Assembly (NCBI GenBank): GCA_029547205.1
Contig: JAKPPT010000020.1
Span: 1-64,000, forward strand
Length of the DNA: 64,000 nucleotides
Direction: 5' to 3'
Origin: Spirochaetota bacterium
Lineage (GTDB): Bacteria > Spirochaetota > Spirochaetia > Treponematales > UBA12059
The notes beneath the pieces are model-generated. The model made no database searches, was not told the DNA's origin, and saw only the letters and a list, made by a program, of their open reading frames with translations. Position 1 is the stretch's first letter. Every line of letters starts with the position of its first letter. Made by a program: the position numbers and the translations under genes. Positions 26,768 to 35,809 of this stretch are shown here, one piece after another.

Positions 26768-29408
26768 GCTCCCATTGTGCTTCAAAAAGTTCCTTGCCAA
26801 GTTCCGTAATAGTAAATGAATAGGAAATTACTTTAATTATTCTCGAGCGATCATTAAGCCATTGTGAAAGTTTATTATCAGGAGGAGGATTCCCCAATAA
26901 CAGAAGGGGGGTTTTCTTTATCAGTGAACTTAATCTGTCAATTACTTCTTGTGATGAATTAGAAAACATTATAGGATTGATAATAAACGCACTGACAGGT
27001 GAAAAAATGCTAAGCGTTTCCTCAATTTGCTCAATAGAAGATGCAATGACAGATGAATAGTTTAGATACACAAGTAAATTTTCCAGTCGTTGTGTTATAT
27101 TGCTTTCATGATCAACGATAAAGATATAACCCCTGTTCTGTTTGGCTTGAATTTCGTTTGCTTGATGTGAGTGATTGACTGGAATATAAATTGAGAATTC
27201 AGTCCATTCACCTTCCGAAGATTTGACTTCAATAGTACCGTCATGTTGCTTTACAATTCCGTAAGCCATAGTTAAGCCTAGCCCTGAGTTAGATTCATTT
27301 TCTTTAGTTGTAAAGAATGGTTCAAAAATAAGCTTTAAGTTTTCATCAGAAATTCCAATGCCATTGTCTCTTATGGTTATACGAATAAAAGTAGGCTTTT
27401 GTGAACTGTAACTGTACACTGAGAGTTTATCTGAATTTTCAATTTGACTAGTAATAGTTATTTCCCCATTATAGTCTGTACCTTTTTTCTCTATTGCATA
27501 TTCAGCATTGCTAATAAGATTGAGTAATGCTTGCTCTATTTGATGCTGATCTCCAAAGACAAGAATATTGTCATCTATTTTTATTTCTAAATTAATAGTT
27601 ATGTTTGGTTTAGCATTAAGTTTAGCAAAGTCAAAAACATTTTTTATAGCAGTTTTAATAGAAAATAATTTAAATTCATCTTCTTTTTTTGTAAATGAAG
27701 CTAGTTTTCGAGTTAAAGCAAGTGAACGCTGGGATGCTAATGAGAGAATGTGTAATTCTTGCTGGAGTTCATCACATGTTATTGAATCATGTGATTTGAG
27801 CTTATCCTGTATCAATGCAATTGCTAGCGAAATACCTGTTAAATTGTTATTAAAATCATGTGCTAGTCCTTTACTTAATGTGCTTATCGCCTCAACATTT
27901 TTAAGTGTATACATTTTCTGAAGCTGTTCAAAGAAATTTTCATTCGCAATTTTTTCTTTGGTGATATCTCGAACAATACTACCAAAGTACTGTGTGCTTG
28001 GTACTGGTATAGCAAAACTTGTTGTTTGGAGAATTCTATGTATTCCATCCTGTCGTTCTATTTCGTGCTCCTCGTAGAATTTTCCAGTATTTGCTTCTCC
28101 TAGTAATACCGTAATAAATTGTTTTTTGTATTTTAACTGATCGTGAGTACTTTTTTGTTCACGAGGTACAAGTTGAGATTGTATATCCCATATTTTTTTA
28201 CCTACAGCAATTCGGTTATTGATTCCTGTAATAATTTCCATTGCAACATTCCAGTAAATTATCGTTCCATCTGCATCTGCTAATATAATGCCATCCATTG
28301 AAAAAGTTATAAAATGTTCTAATACCAGTCTCTGGATTTGTGCATCCTGCTCTGCTTTTTCCTTTGCCTGAACATCACTAATATCATTTGCGACAATAAG
28401 AGCACCAGAAGGATGTTGGAAGTTGTAAAGAGCTAATACTCTAATTTCAACAGGGATTTTTTTTATACCAAGATAACACTTTTCATAGTAAGAATGTACT
28501 TGTCCCGAAGCGACTTTTTTAATTGCCTCAAGATTAATATTAATAAAAATAGAAGATAGAGAACTTTCTCTTAATGCAAGCATGTTACGGCAATTTGCTG
28601 CTTGAAGCATTTGATCATTACCCCAGAGAATATGGAGTTGTGCGTCACATACCATGACATGATCTCTTACCGCATTGAGCAGGTTTTTCTGTATTGGAAA
28701 TCTACTCATGAATCCATAACGGCTTATTGCATAATAAAAACCAAGAGAAAGAATCAGTATCCATAGAATAGCTAGATTGGGGAAATCCACTTTATAGATG
28801 ATAAAAAGAAAATCGGTAACAATGCTAAATACAAGTGGGAGCAAAGCTGTGAAAATAAAAATGGTATAAGCAGATTTTTCCACAGGATTTTTGGTACGTA
28901 GCAGTCGTATAAAGAGCACTATCATTCCTGCTATAATGTAAGTAATATAATGGAAGGAAAACAGTAAATAATGGATACCAGGCTTTACACCAACCATCCA
29001 ATATCCACCCTGGAATACAGGTTCACCTAATATTTTGTTACGGGTGAAAAAAATAAAGTAAAGCGCAGGAATATAGAGTAATAGCAATAGTGGAGTTCTA
29101 TATTTTGTGTATGAGCTGCTGTATGGAAACCCAATTTCAAGAAAAAAATGTAGTGTTATGGGTGGGAAAATGCACCAGCACCAAAAAAAAGTTCGGTATA
29201 ATTCGAGTGCTATGGCTTTAGTTGGAGCATCATACCAGAATACTGCGCCGATAGCCCAAATAGCAAAAATAAGATTATAAAAAAAAGCAACTACATTGGC
29301 TGCACCTTTAGGGTTAATGCTCAGTACTTTAATTGCGGTATAAAAATATAAAACAACAGCAATTGCTGATAGGCGAGATAATATAAATCCTGTTGATAAT
29401 GCATACAT
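26748..29408 (-). CDS. Membrane hybrid histidine kinase with 7-TM sensor, PAS domains and a degenerate receiver
   Basis: About 886 residues from ATG 29408, chosen for the AGAGGAG 10 bases upstream; the frame extends to 29495 without such a site. The first 240 residues form about seven TM helices, as in 7TM sensor kinases. Two PAS-like segments follow (about 260-360 and 375-500, e.g. GIILADADGTIIYWN). The HisKA H-box is GLAHDFNNNLTG. The HATPase domain has NLISNAEYAIEK (N-box), DNGIGISDENL (G1), FFTTKENESNSGLGL and AYGIVKQHDGTI. The last 120 residues resemble a receiver, but IFIVDHES replaces the acidic pair and AFIINPIMF has Asn at the phospho-acceptor site, so it cannot be phosphorylated normally. 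Confidence 0.88.
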   Translation of the reverse strand: MYALSTGFILSRLSAIAVVLYFYTAIKVLSINPKGAANVVAFFYNLIFAIWAIGAVFWYDAPTKAIALELYRTFFWCWCIFPPITLHFFLEIGFPYSSSYTKYRTPLLLLLYIPALYFIFFTRNKILGEPVFQGGYWMVGVKPGIHYLLFSFHYITYIIAGMIVLFIRLLRTKNPVEKSAYTIFIFTALLPLVFSIVTDFLFIIYKVDFPNLAILWILILSLGFYYAISRYGFMSRFPIQKNLLNAVRDHVMVCDAQLHILWGNDQMLQAANCRNMLALRESSLSSIFININLEAIKKVASGQVHSYYEKCYLGIKKIPVEIRVLALYNFQHPSGALIVANDISDVQAKEKAEQDAQIQRLVLEHFITFSMDGIILADADGTIIYWNVAMEIITGINNRIAVGKKIWDIQSQLVPREQKSTHDQLKYKKQFITVLLGEANTGKFYEEHEIERQDGIHRILQTTSFAIPVPSTQYFGSIVRDITKEKIANENFFEQLQKMYTLKNVEAISTLSKGLAHDFNNNLTGISLAIALIQDKLKSHDSITCDELQQELHILSLASQRSLALTRKLASFTKKEDEFKLFSIKTAIKNVFDFAKLNAKPNITINLEIKIDDNILVFGDQHQIEQALLNLISNAEYAIEKKGTDYNGEITITSQIENSDKLSVYSYSSQKPTFIRITIRDNGIGISDENLKLIFEPFFTTKENESNSGLGLTMAYGIVKQHDGTIEVKSSEGEWTEFSIYIPVNHSHQANEIQAKQNRGYIFIVDHESNITQRLENLLVYLNYSSVIASSIEQIEETLSIFSPVSAFIINPIMFSNSSQEVIDRLSSLIKKTPLLLLGNPPPDNKLSQWLNDRSRIIKVISYSFTITELGKELFEAQWELTHHEE

Positions 29409-29467
29409 AAACGAGAGGCTCCTCTTATATAAATTATAGAGTATGTTTTGGAAAAGTAAACTGGCTA

Positions 29468-29496
29468 TTGAAAAAATTGAAAGAGTACAGTACACT
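29468..29496 (+). promoter_or_regulatory. Promoter of tRNA-Leu(CAG)
   Basis: TTGAAA (29468-29473), a 17-bp spacer, and TACACT (29491-29496). The predicted start near 29503 lies just before the mature tRNA 5' end at 29507. Confidence 0.62.
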
Positions 29497-29506
29497 GCTT
29501 ATGCCT

Positions 29507-29588
29507 GCCCAGATGGTGGAATTGGCAGACACGCTAGTTTCAGGTACTAGTGCTGAAAGGCATGGGGGTTCAAGTCCCCCTCTGGGCA
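29507..29588 (+). tRNA. tRNA-Leu (anticodon CAG)
   Basis: A class II tRNA of 82 nt. The acceptor stem GCCCAGA/TCTGGGC pairs fully with A as discriminator. The D-arm has GGCAGAC, the anticodon arm is CTAGT-TTCAGGT-ACTAG giving CAG, a short variable arm follows, and the T-arm is GGGGGTTCAAGTCCCCC. CCA is not encoded (the 3' end reads A then AATA). Confidence 0.95.
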
Positions 29589-29719
29589 AATAATAAAAAA
29601 CACGGAACATGATTTAGAACATTGTAAACGCTTTTATAAATAACTCCAATTTTTTGTTGTAAAAATTCCTTGATAGTTTTTTCATTCCAAAAGCAATGTA
29701 CAATAGCTGCAATAGCGGT

Positions 29720-30121
29720 TTATATATGATTTTCCATAATTTGTTCTTGTTTGGTTTGTTTGTGTTCTTGAGTACATGCACACACATGCTGATAGCAAGA
29801 GCAATTGATTTTAGGTTTTCTGAGGTTGTCAATCATTGAAAACAAATGGTCGATTTGTTCCTGATTGATTGAATAGTATACCCATGTGCCTCGTTTTGAG
29901 GATGTTACAAGCTGCGAATTAATAAGAATTTTCATATGGTGAGACAGCGTTGGCTGAGTAATCGAAAGTCCTTCTAACAAACTGCATGCACAAAGATCCA
30001 TACAGGAAAGCATATCGATAATCTGGAGCCTGACAGGATCTGCAAGTGCTTTAAGCTGTGTTGTGATCAATGAGAAGTCGTTCAATGCGATCTGCTCCTG
30101 TAAAGGTATAAAATTAAGCAA
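29720..30121 (-). CDS. ArsR/SmtB family metalloregulator
   Basis: A 133-residue winged-helix repressor: LKALADPVRLQIIDMLS, then the metal-sensing DLCACSLLEGL (two Cys as CxC, in the same helix as the arsenic-sensing ELCVCDL of ArsR), then ITQPTLSHHMKILINSQLV and GTWVYYSI. A further Cys cluster (CSCYQHVCAC) lies near the C-terminus. It should bind As(III), Sb(III) or a similar thiophilic metal and release DNA. No arsenate reductase, efflux pump or other ars gene is next to it. It transcribes towards tRNA-Leu; about 130 bp on that side hold no gene I can support. Confidence 0.88.
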   Translation of the reverse strand: MLNFIPLQEQIALNDFSLITTQLKALADPVRLQIIDMLSCMDLCACSLLEGLSITQPTLSHHMKILINSQLVTSSKRGTWVYYSINQEQIDHLFSMIDNLRKPKINCSCYQHVCACTQEHKQTKQEQIMENHI

Positions 30122-30233
30122 CTCTAAAGTAATTTATATTTGTTTTATTGTCAATGTTCAAAACAATGAATGGTCTATTTTTATATTCTTAAATGAACAA
30201 TGTAATAATATGTGTCAAAATTTAAAATTTTTA

Positions 30234-30261
30234 TTGAAGTATTCATAAAGTAGTATATCAT
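30234..30261 (+). promoter_or_regulatory. Predicted promoter for the clostripain-like lipoprotein
   Basis: TTGAAG (30234-30239), a 16-bp spacer, and TATCAT (30256-30261). A start near 30268 falls just before the first hairpin of a three-stem leader. The divergent ArsR gene begins about 110 bp to the left. Confidence 0.5.
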
Positions 30262-30267
30262 AATTTT

Positions 30268-30375
30268 CATATTCAGCTATTCGTGTAATAGACTGAAAGG
30301 TGCAAGGCAGCAATGCTAGCTCTGTTGCCTCCCGTCGTCCGAACTGCTACCGCAGGAGCAGTTCATAGCTTTTTA
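30268..30375 (+). promoter_or_regulatory. Structured 5' leader with three stem-loops, last one terminator-like
   Basis: Stem 1 is TTCAGCTATT (30272-30281) with AATAGACTGAA (30287-30297), ten pairs with one bulged A. Stem 2 is AGGCAGCA (30305-30312) with TGTTGCCT (30323-30330). Stem 3 is GAACTGCT (30341-30348) with AGCAGTTC (30357-30364), then CATAGCTTTTT, like an intrinsic terminator. The three stems fill the stretch between the predicted transcript start and the ribosome site of the 30394 gene. I could not match it to c-di-GMP, TPP, cobalamin, SAM, ZTP or fluoride riboswitches. A regulatory role is inferred from the layout. Confidence 0.5.
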
Positions 30376-30393
30376 CATTGTAAGGAAGTACTA

Positions 30394-31983
30394 ATGAAAA
30401 AGTTGCTTACTATCCTTATTGCGGCTCTTGTCGTTCTCGCCGCATGCTCCAACCCCTTAAACACCCAAGCAGACGGCACATTTGCACCAAAGGCAGAAGT
30501 TTATCGCGATCCAGTACGAGCAATTAATATGACTTCTCCTGATGCATACGAACAGGATGATTCACAGACTGCAGCAAAAACCATTACCACCAATGGTGCT
30601 GTTCAGGAACACAATTTTTATGACGATGCAACTGATTGGCTTAAGTTCAGTGCCACAGCTGGAAAAACCTATGTTATTGAAACATGGGTAGTAGGTGTTG
30701 CTGATACCTATCTCTATGTTTATGATGGCAGCACGCTTAAAGCATCCAATGATGACAAAGCATCAGGCGATTATGGTTCAAAAATAACATTTACTGCTGC
30801 ATCTACAAAAACATACTATATTAAGTCTTATTCGTATGGTGGGAAAACAGGTACTAACCGTGGATATACCATATCGGTGACAACATCCGGTAGCAGTGGT
30901 GGTGGTGGAATCACTCTGCCACAGCCTCAAAAGTCCTGGACCATTATGGTATACCTCGATGCTGACAATAACCTGTCTTCATATGGCACAAAAGATATAC
31001 AGGAAATGCAGCAGGTTGGATCTGATTCCAATATTAACATTGTAGTATTGTGGGATAACTCATCGTCAACACATGGGTACTACTATGTACAGAATGGTTC
31101 ATCGGTATTGCTTCAGGATGTCGGTGAAGTAAATATGGGTGATCCACAGACTGCAAAGAATTTCATTGCATATGCAAAACAAAATTTCCCGGCAGACAAG
31201 TATGGGTTTGTATACTGGAACCATGGTGGAGCTGTCGATAGAGCTCCCCGCGGTGTAGCATGGGATGATACTAATGGCGGTGATCATCTTTCAGAAGTAG
31301 AGCAATCACAAATAATGAACTATGCGCTTTCTCTGCTTGGTAAGAAATTTGAATTTGTCGGCTTTGATGCGTGCCTCATGGCAACAGCAGAAATTTATTA
31401 CCAGTATCGCAATTTTGGAAAATATATGGCAGCTAGTGAGCAAACAGAACCTGGTGATGGCTGGGACTGGACCTGGCTTGCTACACTCAAATCAAATCCA
31501 GCAGGTGATGGGTCGGTTGCAGTAAAAGCTATATTTGATAAATATAAGGCATGGTATGCTTCTACTTCTGATGTAACTTTCTCAACAGCAAATCTTTCTT
31601 ATGCAGCACAGCTCGGTACTGCAATTAATGATTTTGCGACTGCTGCAATTAATTCTGGTATTAGTGGTTCTGTATTCAAAACGCTTGCTGGAAATCTTTC
31701 TAATTTCTCAGGTTACACGAAAGACTTAGTTGGTTTTATGAATGCTGTTATTGCAAGCACTTCTGTCACCCAAGCAGTAAAAGACAAAGCTACTGCAGTA
31801 AAGAACCTTTGTACACAGAGTCTCATAACAAACAATTGGAGCGGTTCGACCTGGACAAATAAGGCGTTTGGTACTTCAATTACCATGAAATCAGCAACTA
31901 CAGTGTATAACCAGCTTGACCTGTGCGTTGATACTCAATGGAATGAATTCTGTACCTTTGCAGGTTTTCCTAGTTCGTATTAA
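30394..31983 (+). CDS. Clostripain-family (C11) cysteine protease lipoprotein with PPC domain
   Basis: A 529-residue protein from ATG 30394, which has AAGGAAG upstream and gives the lipoprotein signal MKKLLTILIAALVVLAACSN (lipobox LAAC). The frame itself begins 27 codons earlier, inside the structured leader. Residues 50-170 form a bacterial pre-peptidase (PPC) domain (DAYEQDDSQTAAKTI and DWLKFSATAGKTYVIET). A Gly/Ser linker leads to the C11 domain: SWTIMVYLDADNNLSSYG, the catalytic His in FVYWNHGGAV and the catalytic Cys in FVGFDACLMATAEIYY. C11 enzymes cleave after basic residues. It should be surface-exposed or periplasmic. A terminator follows 24 bp after the stop. Confidence 0.93.
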   Translation: MKKLLTILIAALVVLAACSNPLNTQADGTFAPKAEVYRDPVRAINMTSPDAYEQDDSQTAAKTITTNGAVQEHNFYDDATDWLKFSATAGKTYVIETWVVGVADTYLYVYDGSTLKASNDDKASGDYGSKITFTAASTKTYYIKSYSYGGKTGTNRGYTISVTTSGSSGGGGITLPQPQKSWTIMVYLDADNNLSSYGTKDIQEMQQVGSDSNINIVVLWDNSSSTHGYYYVQNGSSVLLQDVGEVNMGDPQTAKNFIAYAKQNFPADKYGFVYWNHGGAVDRAPRGVAWDDTNGGDHLSEVEQSQIMNYALSLLGKKFEFVGFDACLMATAEIYYQYRNFGKYMAASEQTEPGDGWDWTWLATLKSNPAGDGSVAVKAIFDKYKAWYASTSDVTFSTANLSYAAQLGTAINDFATAAINSGISGSVFKTLAGNLSNFSGYTKDLVGFMNAVIASTSVTQAVKDKATAVKNLCTQSLITNNWSGSTWTNKAFGTSITMKSATTVYNQLDLCVDTQWNEFCTFAGFPSSY

Positions 31984-32006
31984 AGTATAGCAGCTTACTA
32001 GCATAC

Positions 32007-32047
32007 AAGCAGGAGTGCGAGTATAAGGCATTCCTGCTTTTTGTTTT
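32007..32047 (+). terminator. Rho-independent terminator after the clostripain gene
   Basis: Stem AAGCAGGA (32007-32014) / TCCTGCTT (32032-32039) with a 17-base loop, followed by TTTGTTTTT. Confidence 0.82.
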
Positions 32048-32111
32048 TACTACGGATATTTTTCTTGTATAAATTATAGAAAAATACGGTCAAATACGTT
32101 ATGATAGAACT

Positions 32112-33380
32112 ATGAAAGTTCTATCGAAATGCCTAATTATTGTCTTTGTACTGATACTGTCGGCATGCATTACATTTGGTCCTGATACGGTTCTTGTTCA
32201 GGAAGTTCCCGATGAATATAAGAGTCAGACACTTACTAACTATGGGGTTGAGCTCTATAAGACAGAGCTTATTAAAAATAATAATTATGCGGAACTTGAA
32301 CGGATAAGAACAATATTTCAAGCAGCAGTAGACCTTAATCCGGCAAATACAACAGCAAAGCAATATCTTCTGCTCATTGATGACTATAAAAACAAGCATT
32401 TTGAAAATTTTGTGCTACAAGCTCAAAACTTACAAAAAAAGGCAAAACGAACTGATGATGAAACCTATGCAATGCTCTTTGCGATAGAGCAAGCTCGTAC
32501 ATTTGATGCAAAAGACAAACGTGTTCAAGAGCTCTTGAAACAAACCGCTGAAATAAAGAAAGATTATATCGCGACAAGTCTTTTAAAAATTAATGAACTG
32601 CGGGAAACTGCAAAAAACACAAAAAAAGATTCAGAGCGGGAAACTGCTATTATCAAAGCATTCACGCTTGTAGAGCGAGTAACCAATATCGATAGTTCAA
32701 ATTTTGATGCCAATCGAGCATATCAGGAGCTAAAATCTGAAATTGAAAAAATCGTTAAAGCTAAATTGGATCAAGCAAAAGCTTTACGTATTGCGCAAAA
32801 ATTTGATCAAGCGGTTGCTTTTCTTTCTGCCGCTAAAGATCTCAATACAAAAATGGACAATGCATTCACAGTCCAAATAAAAGACGAAGAGTATAACCTC
32901 TATTATGCATGGGCACGCTATCATGAGCAGAGAAAAGAATGGCAGCTTGCAGCGCAACGAATCAGCAAGGCGCTTACAATTAAAAAAACTGCTGATGCAC
33001 AAAACTTACAAAAACGTGTCGCAGAGGCTCAGGGAGAGCAAATTCGCAGTGCGGATTTTACCGCAGCGTTGCAAGCAATAGATAACGCACTCAATAAAGG
33101 TGATCTGGTTAACGCATTTACGCTTATTATTACTCGCCTTAAGATTACAACCGATACAACTGAGCGCAGTACTCTTGAGGAACGGAAAAAACGAATCTAT
33201 GACAGTCTTAAAACATACTATGAACGAGGTGTTCAGGCTTACAGAGAAGAGCGATTCAAAGATGCAATTGCGGCTCTTACCATAGTTGTTTCCATAGATC
33301 CAGATTATCTTGATGCTGCTGATTATCTGGAAAAAGCAAAACAAAAACAGGCGTTACTCGAACAATATGGTGGAAGTTGA
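32112..33380 (+). CDS. TPR-containing lipoprotein
   Basis: A 422-residue protein with a signal ending ILSACITFGP (lipobox LSAC, Cys at about 19). The mature part is almost entirely helical, with TPR-like repeats: LERIRTIFQAAVDLNPANTT, YAWARYHEQRKEWQLAAQ and YREERFKDAIAALTIVVSID. It probably acts as a periplasmic or membrane-tethered protein-interaction platform. Its stop overlaps the start of the adenylate cyclase gene by 4 bp (33377-33380), so the two are co-translated, and a sensory partnership is a reasonable inference. Confidence 0.82.
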   Translation: MKVLSKCLIIVFVLILSACITFGPDTVLVQEVPDEYKSQTLTNYGVELYKTELIKNNNYAELERIRTIFQAAVDLNPANTTAKQYLLLIDDYKNKHFENFVLQAQNLQKKAKRTDDETYAMLFAIEQARTFDAKDKRVQELLKQTAEIKKDYIATSLLKINELRETAKNTKKDSERETAIIKAFTLVERVTNIDSSNFDANRAYQELKSEIEKIVKAKLDQAKALRIAQKFDQAVAFLSAAKDLNTKMDNAFTVQIKDEEYNLYYAWARYHEQRKEWQLAAQRISKALTIKKTADAQNLQKRVAEAQGEQIRSADFTAALQAIDNALNKGDLVNAFTLIITRLKITTDTTERSTLEERKKRIYDSLKTYYERGVQAYREERFKDAIAALTIVVSIDPDYLDAADYLEKAKQKQALLEQYGGS

Positions 33381-35548
33381 TTATGAAGCTTAATAAAACA
33401 AAACTAAAGAAAGTTCTCCAAATCATAGTGCTAGGTTTTCTCTATATAGTTACAATTGGAATATCCACTGCATGGATACTTGTTCCGCTATTTGTTAATT
33501 TAGGAAGCCCAGCATTATTCCCGCAAGCATGGTTTTTGCCAGTACTGCTTAATAGTGTCGAAGCCAGTAAACTGTTTATAATTATTAGTTATATTTGTAT
33601 CTGGTTACATGCACCAATAGTACTTTGGAAACTAATCGCTCCATTTTTGCATAAGAAACTTAATCCATCTTTGCAGTTCAATGGTGTTTTTGTCATTATT
33701 GGTGATATCATAGCTTCTACTTCAATTGTTATTGTTTATTTTCTTCATATTATCACATTTGCAGATAAGGAAGTATATTTTCAGAATTATCCGTGGTTTT
33801 CATGGATTTATTTGGCAATAACTATAATTTGGAATGCAGTTTCTCTTTCACGGTTGCTTTCCTGGTTTGCTCTTATGAACCCTGATTATAGACGGTACAG
33901 GGAATTCAGAGAACGAGTAGAACAAGAGAGCTGGAAATTTCGTGCATTTTTGAGGCGATGGGGAATACAACGTCGTCTCACCTTTGTTTTTTCTGTTGTG
34001 CTCATTTTTATCATCACCGTGCTTGTCGTGATTTTATTACGAGATTTTTCAAGAACGCTTACAATATCTCTTGAAGATACAGCATTTTCACAAGCTGAAC
34101 AGACGGCAAATACGGTTCGAACTATTATCACCGATAAAATAGCATTAGATGATTATTTTTCTATACAGCGAATTCAAAACGATCGAAAAAAAACATTTAA
34201 ATTTGATTCACTCACATTTTATCAGCGCACCGGGCAAACTAATAGTTTTAAGGTCGTTAGCAGTACTGATGGGGCACTAATAGGAAGCGAGCGACAAGTT
34301 GAGACAGTACAAAAAGATAAATGGGGAAGGGTAAAGCTTGATGCCAACAAACAAATTGAGTTTCGGAGTGATGTTATTCTTGCTGGAAAACAAATTGGAT
34401 ACATAGCGCTTGTATACAATTATGATAGCATTTATGGACAATTTTATAAAACGCGTGCCAAAGTTATTACTATTGCGCTAATTTTTATTTATTTTTCAAT
34501 TTTTGCTATTTACTGGTTTGGTCGAACAATTGTCTATCCTATTTTATTTTTGCGTGTAGGTGTCTATGAGATTGCTTCTAAACTTACCATGATGATAAAG
34601 GGAACAGAGCGCATCGGCATTGAAGATTTGCGGTATGAAGACAGAATAACGACTCGAGATGAAATTAAAAACCTATCAACAGAAATTAGCAATATGACCA
34701 ATGTGATTCGTGGCATCATTCCGTACATATCGACATCAACATTAAAAGCTTCGGAAAAAGGTAGTCCCAGTACCGAAAGAAAAGATTTAGCATTTCTTTT
34801 TACTGATATACGCGGTTTTACCAGCTTGTGTGAAGGTCGAAATCCTGAAGATGTTGTTAATTTGCTCAATCATTACCTCTCATTACAGACTGATATTATT
34901 ATCAAACATGGTGGTGATATCGATAAGTTTGTGGGTGATGAGCTTATGGCTTTTTTTGAGGGTCAGGATAAAGAAAAGAGAGCCTGCCTTGCAGCACTGG
35001 CATTAAAAGAAGCAATGGCACAAGAAGCACAAAAAGCGATAGAAGAATCAAAAACGCCAATTGCAATTGGTATTGGTATCAATTCGGGTACGGTTACGTT
35101 TGGATCTGTCGGTGCTAGAAACCGAATGGATTTTACCAGTATTGGTGATACGGTAAATCTTGCTGCAAGACTTGAGGGTACGAACAAGCTTTATGGTACT
35201 GCTATTCTCATTTCAGAAATGACCTATAAAGCTGTGCTGGACTATTTTTTATGCAGAGAGATAGACTTGATTACTGTTAAGGGCAAAACAATACCAGTAA
35301 GGATTTATGAAGTGTTGGCTACTGTTGAACAAGCAACAAAAGCGCAGCTAGCCTTAAAAAAGTATTTTGAGCTTGGCATAAAAAAATATTATAGTCGGGA
35401 TTGGGATGGTGCACTTGAAATATTTACAAAGCTTTATGATCAAACTTCCGATGAGCCAAGTGCAGTATTTATTGACCGCATCAGGCTCTATAAGAAAAAC
35501 CCGCCACCACAGAGCTGGGATGGTGTTTTTAATATTAAAGTAAAATAA
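33377..35548 (+). CDS. Membrane class III adenylate cyclase
   Basis: A 723-residue protein. Four TM helices lie in the first 170 residues, a fifth near 212-232, then a periplasmic sensor region of about 130 residues, a TM near 365-385, a HAMP-like linker and a C-terminal cyclase domain (about 465-650). Catalytic residues are visible: FTDIRGFTSLCE (first metal Asp), GGDIDKFVGDELMAFF (adenine-selecting Lys and second metal Asp), and DFTSIGDTVNLAARLE (adenine-selecting Asp plus the Asn/Arg transition-state pair). ATP to cAMP is therefore the likely reaction. The coupled TPR lipoprotein upstream may feed it a signal. Confidence 0.92.
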   Translation: MIMKLNKTKLKKVLQIIVLGFLYIVTIGISTAWILVPLFVNLGSPALFPQAWFLPVLLNSVEASKLFIIISYICIWLHAPIVLWKLIAPFLHKKLNPSLQFNGVFVIIGDIIASTSIVIVYFLHIITFADKEVYFQNYPWFSWIYLAITIIWNAVSLSRLLSWFALMNPDYRRYREFRERVEQESWKFRAFLRRWGIQRRLTFVFSVVLIFIITVLVVILLRDFSRTLTISLEDTAFSQAEQTANTVRTIITDKIALDDYFSIQRIQNDRKKTFKFDSLTFYQRTGQTNSFKVVSSTDGALIGSERQVETVQKDKWGRVKLDANKQIEFRSDVILAGKQIGYIALVYNYDSIYGQFYKTRAKVITIALIFIYFSIFAIYWFGRTIVYPILFLRVGVYEIASKLTMMIKGTERIGIEDLRYEDRITTRDEIKNLSTEISNMTNVIRGIIPYISTSTLKASEKGSPSTERKDLAFLFTDIRGFTSLCEGRNPEDVVNLLNHYLSLQTDIIIKHGGDIDKFVGDELMAFFEGQDKEKRACLAALALKEAMAQEAQKAIEESKTPIAIGIGINSGTVTFGSVGARNRMDFTSIGDTVNLAARLEGTNKLYGTAILISEMTYKAVLDYFLCREIDLITVKGKTIPVRIYEVLATVEQATKAQLALKKYFELGIKKYYSRDWDGALEIFTKLYDQTSDEPSAVFIDRIRLYKKNPPPQSWDGVFNIKVK

Positions 35549-35552
35549 AAAC

Positions 35553-35637
35553 TGCCGGGGACGAGACTTGAACTCGCACACCGCTTGCGCAGTAAGGGAT
35601 TTTAAGTCCCTGGTGTCTACCATTCCACCACCCCGGC
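35553..35637 (-). tRNA. tRNA-Leu (anticodon TAA)
   Basis: A class II tRNA of 85 nt. Read on the minus strand, the acceptor stem GCCGGGG pairs with CCCCGGC, the anticodon arm AGGGA-CTTAAAA-TCCCT gives TAA, a long variable arm follows (CTGCGCAAGCGGTG), and the T-arm has GAGTTCAAGTCTC. Discriminator A; no encoded CCA. Confidence 0.95.
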
Positions 35638-35646
35638 ATTGCTTGC

Positions 35647-35675
35647 ATTGTATAAAAAAAATGCTTGCAGGTCAA
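35647..35675 (-). promoter_or_regulatory. Strong promoter of tRNA-Leu(UAA)
   Basis: On the minus strand, TTGACC (35675-35670) and TACAAT (35652-35647) are spaced by exactly 17 bp. The start is expected a few bases before the tRNA 5' end at 35637. Confidence 0.75.
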
Positions 35676-35809
35676 CATAAGTAAGTGGTAAAATCGTTAT
35701 AAATTGTAGAAAATTATTTTTAGGACATTAAAATAAAAGTCTGGGTTGGAAAAGTGAAACAGTACTATGAGATGCTGCTTACTGTTGAGCAATTTGTAAA
35801 GGGGAACCT

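Noticed and set aside
29614-29832. Minus-strand open frame after ArsR
   Set aside because: It largely overlaps ArsR in another frame and lacks a start signal; judged a shadow.
30268-30375. Known riboswitch upstream of the clostripain gene
   Set aside because: I compared it by memory with c-di-GMP, TPP, cobalamin, SAM, ZTP, fluoride and preQ1 consensus features and none fits; kept as an unknown structured leader.
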